A stretch of 64,000 bases of DNA from positions 4,650,001 to 4,714,000 of the forward strand of contig SRSI01000050.1 in NCBI GenBank assembly GCA_005656395.1. Direction: 5' to 3'. Made by a program: the position numbers and the translations under genes. This DNA is from Strongyloides papillosus (lineage: Eukaryota > Nematoda > Chromadorea > Rhabditida > Strongyloididae). Numbering within the stretch: position 1 is the stretch's first letter; every line of letters starts with the position of its first letter. The notes under the pieces are model-generated. The model saw nothing but the letters and a program-made list of their open reading frames with translations, had not been told where the DNA came from and did no database searches. This document shows, in pieces, positions 59,448-64,000 of this stretch.

Positions 59448-59704
59448 TTATATAAGATGAGCATTATTGTTGTAACAAATCTTTTTAACTTTATGTTTTT
59501 GGACAACTTTTTGCAATTGATCGGTGTAATCTATATTTGGTATCTTTCTGATTTTCAATATCAAATAATAAACAGATTTGCCTAACGAAATTTCGTTTAT
59601 GATCTTATTTAATTCAACTCACTTAAAATATCAGTAAGATATCTTATAAAACGCATACATACAGAGATGATAGGGATGTTAGACACATCTGGTATGTTGT
59701 ACAT
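59448..59704 (-). CDS. Probable small two-exon gene, unknown
   Basis: Exon 1 is 59704-59663 (MYNIPDVSNIPIIS) and exon 2 is 59603-59448 (IINEISLGKSVYYLILKIRK, then IPNIDYTDQLQKVVQKHKVK, ending NNNAHLI). The 59-bp intron has a consensus GTATGT donor and AAATAAG acceptor, phase 0; 65 residues. TATATTTT lies just upstream of the start. It has charged helices typical of a small folded protein and no signal peptide. I do not recognise it. The gene is convergent with the RAD17-like gene, about 105 bp apart. A chance pair of short frames is possible. Confidence 0.45.
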
Positions 59705-59849
59705 TATATATTAATGTGTAAAATATAGAGATAAAACTTTTATTTATCAACAATATACAATTATTACAAAAATAATATATGATAGTGAATTTTTTGCGGC
59801 TTTAATGCAAAAATTTGCTCAAGAAAAGAAAATTTTTGGCCTGGGACCA

Positions 59850-59921
59850 TCCCATGTGGTCTAGTGGTTAGGATTCGTGGTTTTCACCCACGCGGCCCGG
59901 GTCCGATTCCCGGCATGGGAA
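59850..59921 (+). tRNA. tRNA-Glu (UUC)
   Basis: A complete 72-nt cloverleaf without intron. The 7-bp acceptor stem is TCCCATG with CATGGGA, followed by discriminator A. The A box TGGTCTAGTGG and B box GGTCCGATTCC are intact. The anticodon stem CGTGG/CCACG encloses TTTTCAC, giving anticodon TTC. The T stem is CCGGG/CCCGG. No tail CCA is encoded, as expected in eukaryotes. Confidence 0.97.
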
Positions 59922-61598
59922 TATCTTTTGCTTTGGAACCCATGGAATCCACTTACGAATGATATTATACACTACAAGTCATTTAAAATGTCCATAATCT
60001 CTAGAAAAGCGTGTTTTTGCTTTAATCACATTATTGTTTCTAAAATAATAATAAAAATTAAAATTTTTATCAGTTTATATCTTATTATATTGATAAAAGT
60101 TGGATCCACCATTTACTATCATTATTTTTCTATGAAACATAAGCGACTACAAAAAATTTCTTCGAGGCTTTAACTATAAATCTGATGACTAGAGCAATAA
60201 AAAACAATCAAAAATTAAACATTTAAACACCCATTTGATTTAATTTTAATCAAATTTACAGATCGTTTTTTAAAATTACTGATACTCGAGAATGAACCTT
60301 GTATTTTGATGCCTCATAAAACATTCATAAATGGAAAAGAAAAATGACTGAAAGCAAATGATTCTAATCCAATCACTTAATTTTACAATGGTAAAATTTC
60401 TTGAAAAAACAAGTTACAAACTTGTATTATATAAGATAGTTTCATATTCGGATGTATGCAGGCTGAATTTCCTAGAAGAACATGAAGCCTTTCTCGAAAT
60501 TAAGAGAAATTTTGAAAATGTTTTTAAAAAAAATTGAAAATAAATATTTACTAATCTTATAGTAATGAAAATAAGAATTATTTTAAGATTAATGATAACA
60601 TGTATTCACTGACATTAACAAAATATTTATCTACTGCATTTAACTGTCAAAAGTAAATTATAAAATTTTTGATTTTTCCCTATTCTTTGAAATTTCATAT
60701 GGTTTTTATCAAAAAATGTCCAATAAAATTTTATAGAAATTTTAAAGCAATCCAATTAATTTTATAATTTATCCATATATAGAATTTTATATGCTGCTTA
60801 TATTTTGAAAAAAAAGCAATACTTTTAATAAATTAAGTTTAAACATCCTCAAAAAAAGTGAAGTTGCGTGGAATCTAAAATGTTACAAGTGACAACATTT
60901 TAATTGAAGTTAATATTATTAGTTTAATGTTTCATGTAAGCATATTTCATTTTTAAACATTTATCTATACATTTTTTACTAGCTTTCAGAAAATAACAAG
61001 TAATTGCTATAAAGGTAAATTTTTTCTAGTAAATAATTAAGCAAAAATAATAGAACTTTCTAAGTAAAATACTAAGTTTGGCAATCAAAATTTAAAAACT
61101 TTTACTGAATCAATTCTTAACTAATACAGTTGGTCAATATCTCATTTTATAGCTAAGATCTACTGACTTATGTTTTCTAGTAGAAAATTAATTAAATTAT
61201 TAGTTAAATAATAAAAGAATTTTTTCTCACATTCTTGCAACTCTTTTGGTACCATTCAATTCTAAATTTTTTGCTGTCAATGATAATAATATTTATTTTT
61301 ATCATTTCTGTTTACTAAAAAGTTATTTACATTTAAAATACTGACAATTTACTTCATTATTTTGTATGTGGAAGAATAACATTTCTAAAAAAATGAATTT
61401 ATTGTAACTTATCAATTATTGACTATATTTTTTAGATATACATAAATGGTTATTGTTTTACGCAAAAATCGTTTATTGTTTAATGGCTTTTGTTCTAAAA
61501 GGTATTTTGAGATCAATACTAGTAGGATATTTACTGTTGCTTTTCTTCATTTTATCAGCTATCGTATTCTGATTTTATTTTCGGATAGATTTTATTTT
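59922..61598. other. AT-rich intergenic DNA
   Basis: About 1.7 kb with no supported gene. T-rich sequence a short way downstream of the tRNA could terminate RNA polymerase III. The rest is A/T-rich. Confidence 0.4.
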
Positions 61599-61796
61599 TC
61601 ATGTTGAAGTGCAGTTTTTCGAAGTATTCCCTTTTTTTATTACCCTATACTGTTGCCGTGTATTTTTAACTTTTTTCATTTCAGACAATATGTCTTGTAA
61701 AAATCCAAACATACTGTCAATCTTTTTTAAAATGCCTTCTATTACATAATATTGATAATTTATTTGAGATGTTTCTGTGGTACTTTTCGAAAACAT
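61599..61796 (-). CDS. Tiny ORF, hypothetical
   Basis: A 65-residue frame starting at an ATG at 61796 (MFSKSTTETSQINYQYY), with an amphipathic helix (GILKKIDSMFGFLQDILSEM) and a basic tail (KKVKNTRQQYRVIKKG). CTATAAAATAATTT lies about 45 bp upstream. It is divergent from another 65-residue frame at 61923. No family is recognised; it could be chance. Confidence 0.28.
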   Translation of the reverse strand: MFSKSTTETSQINYQYYVIEGILKKIDSMFGFLQDILSEMKKVKNTRQQYRVIKKGNTSKNCTST

Positions 61797-61922
61797 CAAA
61801 ATATGAATACATAATAAAATTTTACTTTTATTATCACTTTTCTATAAAATAATTTAATATTAAAATTTGTTTTTTATTAACATTTAAATTTTTATTATAC
61901 TTATAAATATTATAAACACTAT

Positions 61923-62120
61923 ATGAATTTCATTTTTTTGCCAATGCACAAAGGAGGGTTATGTGATCCCATATCAACCTACACCCTATTTGGATTTATT
62001 TTAATAACTATGGTGATATCAATAGTTTCACTATTCTATTTTTATTTTGAATCAAATGTTATACTACTTAATGAGTATGATATGTTAAAAAACAATCTAA
62101 CTGTCATACTCGAAATGTAA
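61923..62120 (+). CDS. Tiny ORF with one membrane segment, hypothetical
   Basis: A 65-residue frame: MNFIFLPMHKGGLCDPISTY, then a hydrophobic segment (TLFGFILITMVISIVSLFYF) and a short polar end. It is divergent from the tiny ORF at 61796, with 126 bp between the starts. It could be a small membrane protein or an AT-driven chance frame. It ends about 135 bp before the foldback element. Confidence 0.25.
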   Translation: MNFIFLPMHKGGLCDPISTYTLFGFILITMVISIVSLFYFYFESNVILLNEYDMLKNNLTVILEM

Positions 62121-62255
62121 CAGAACGCCAAATAATCAAAATTTTAATTTAATGTAATAATAATAATTTTTATATCATCTTTGTCTATTATTCAAGTTAA
62201 TGAAAAAAGCATAATAAAAGTATTATAATATTAAAAAATTATTTTTTTATTGATA

Positions 62256-62825
62256 CACGCGATTTACTATCCCTGATTCAATAAACTTAAAGTAACAAAT
62301 ATGCTAAAGTTTTAATTTATTTAGTAAATCAGGCACCAAAAAGTAAAAAATAGTTTATCTTTAAAAAAATTAATATATTAATATTTTTAATAACTTTAAA
62401 CAGTTAATTAAATTTAACTTCTGAATAAACTAATAGTTTTAAATAATCGAAAAATAAGGAAACTCAATAGTATCAATTATATTTATACTTATGACTTTTT
62501 TAAATACTATGTTGTTTATCTATTAATATAATTTTTTTTCTTGTAATTATATACTATCACTTTTTTATATTGTTATTATTATAATAGTTTTAATAGTTTT
62601 AGTAGTTCAATCTGATTAATTTGACTAAAATTTCATACAACGAATGTTTGTAATAGTGTCAACTGTTTACAAAATTTAATATATGTAAAATGCTGTAGAG
62701 TATGTATATTGACAACATAAATGATTGAACACTTTGCAAAATTAAAATATAAGTATATTGAAACGTTAATTTATTAGTTGATATGATACGTAAGAATTTT
62801 AAATACAAATATATGAAGTCTTGAA
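62256..62825 (+). repeat. Left long terminal inverted repeat
   Basis: Pairs with 63350-63908. Matching landmarks from outside inward are CACGCGATTTACTATCCCTG, AACAAATATGCTAAAGTTTT, AAGGAAACTCAATA, CATACAACGAATGTTTGTAA and GTATGTATATT(G/A)ACAACATAA. Similarity fades around 62825. Confidence 0.8.
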
Positions 62826-63349
62826 TTTCTAATGAATAAATATTTTGTAGTGAAAATAAGTATTATTTTATAAGTTCAAATGGTGTGTACATAACAAAAA
62901 AAAAATAAGAAAATTAATTTTTTCTATATCATAACTCTTTTTAAACTTTGCTCATTTTTTTGTTAAATAGTCAATAGATCTATTTTTTGACTTAGTGCTG
63001 AAAACGGGTACCAAAACGTTTTAGTTGCTATAGATCAAGTCATTTTCAAATAACACCTCTTTTTGAAATAATTTTTTTAGGTTTGTTTTCAAATAATATT
63101 TTGAAAGTTAACAAAATAAAGTAAATAATGGCTCATTTGAAAATCTTAACGCCAGAATAAGAGGGTAAATTAATATCACTAAGGTTAATTGATAATTACC
63201 CCAATTAAGAATCAAAGAGTGGTGGACATTTTTATTAAAAAAATCAAAGTAGAATATGTTAAAATGTTAAACAAAGGCATGAAGACGCAAAGCCTTCACT
63301 GATTTAATAAGAATTATAAATAATCAAAATTTCTAATATATTGTTGCTT

Positions 63350-63908
63350 TTAGCACTTCATATATAAATTTCTACGTTCCATATTAATTAATAAATTAAC
63401 ATTTCAATGTATTCATATTTTAATTTGGGAAAGTCTTCAATCATTTATGTTGTTAATATACATACTCTATAGCATTTTACATATATTAAATTTTGTAAAC
63501 AGTTGACACTATTACAAACATTCGTTGTATGAAATTTTAGTCAAATTAATCAAATTGAACAAAATGAGCGACTGAACTATTAATATAATGACAATATAAA
63601 AAAGTGATAGTATATAATTACAAAAATAAAAATTATATTAATAGATAAACAACATAGTATTTAAAAAAGTCATAAGTATAAATATAATTGATATTATTGA
63701 GTTTCCTTATTTTTCGATTATTTTAAAAATGTTAATTTTTTAGAAGTTAAAGTCAATTAATTGTTTAAAGTTATTAAAAATATTAATATATTAATTTTTT
63801 TAAAGATAAACTATTTTTTACTTTTTGGTGCTTGATTTACTAAATAAATTAAAACTTTAGCATATTTGTTGCTTTAAGTTTATTGAATCAGGGATAGTAA
63901 ATCGCGTG
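63350..63908 (-). repeat. Right long terminal inverted repeat
   Basis: Reverse complement of the left arm, with landmarks TTGTTAATATACATACTCTA, TTACAAACATTCGTTGTATG, TATTGAGTTTCCTTATTTTT and CAGGGATAGTAAATCGCGTG. The last 90 bp of the window beyond it hold no recognisable feature. Confidence 0.8.
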
Positions 63909-64000
63909 TAGATGATGAATTGTGTTATGAAATAAAAAGGGTGGAATAAGAAGAACATCATTTATTGAATCATAAAAATACTTTATCTATAATTCATAAT

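Larger units (their letters stand above)
62256..63908. mobile_element. Foldback element, Tc1/mariner-like, non-autonomous
   Basis: A 1.65-kb palindromic element. Its ends are CACGCGATTTACTATCCCTG at the left and the reverse complement at the right (CAGGGATAGTAAATCGCGTG ending 63908), each next to a TA, the usual Tc1/mariner target duplication. The arms are about 560 bp with scattered mismatches and small indels; the spacer is about 530 bp. No transposase frame is present. It therefore looks like a MITE or foldback derivative mobilised in trans. Arm divergence indicates an old insertion. Confidence 0.8.

Noticed and set aside
1..64000. CRISPR arrays, phage or bacterial operons
   Set aside because: None seen; all supported genes have eukaryotic introns or clear nematode affinity.

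Overview
The window is nuclear DNA of a nematode, most likely Strongyloides or a close relative. The evidence is extreme AT-richness (intergenic DNA is nearly all A/T runs), very short introns (about 38-60 bp, GTAAGT/GTATGT donors, TTTTAG/TTTCAG acceptors), nematode-type gene content (GLD-1-like STAR protein, SXP/RAL-2 secreted protein, small CAP/SCP protein) and a microsyntenic pair, RSK beside serine racemase, which as I recall are also neighbours in C. elegans (T01H8.1/T01H8.2). Exon joins were worked out by hand from splice signals, reading phase and protein-family similarity; there is no transcript evidence.

Left part (1-21 kb), gene-dense on both strands: the first exon of a gene running off the left edge (-); an orphan basic protein with TP motifs (+); a two-exon cyanase, rare in animals (-); a small secreted CAP protein (+); a BED zinc-finger protein (+); a five-exon mitochondrial ICT1/mL62-type peptidyl-tRNA hydrolase (+); an MFSD8/CLN7-like transporter (+); a septin (-) divergent from a kinesin-13 (+) that is followed by a 130-bp tandem repeat; a GLD-1/ASD-2-type RNA-binding protein (-); a TBC1D10-like Rab GAP (+); and a PDCD6/ALG-2 penta-EF-hand protein (-).

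Middle (24.6-39 kb): a p90 RSK gene spanning 8 kb with two apparent alternative first exons, serine racemase on the same strand, then the ceramide transfer protein CERT (PH, FFAT, START) convergent with it.

41-52 kb: a TGF-beta-related cluster, all on +: an R-SMAD of SMAD2/3 type, a GPI-anchored Ly6-type protein and an inhibitory SMAD (SMAD6/7, TAG-68-like), separated by long AT-rich DNA.

53-64 kb, sparse: an SXP/RAL-2 secreted protein, two gene relics broken by frameshifts, a divergent RAD17-like clamp loader with an altered Walker A motif and a 45-residue internal duplication, a probable tiny two-exon gene, a tRNA-Glu(UUC), two tiny ORFs, and a 1.65-kb foldback element with about 560-bp terminal inverted repeats flanked by TA.

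No classical operon, CRISPR array or prokaryotic system is present. The least expected items are the cyanase, the RAD17 with an altered nucleotide-binding motif, the paired SMAD/Ly6/I-SMAD arrangement and the large palindromic element.
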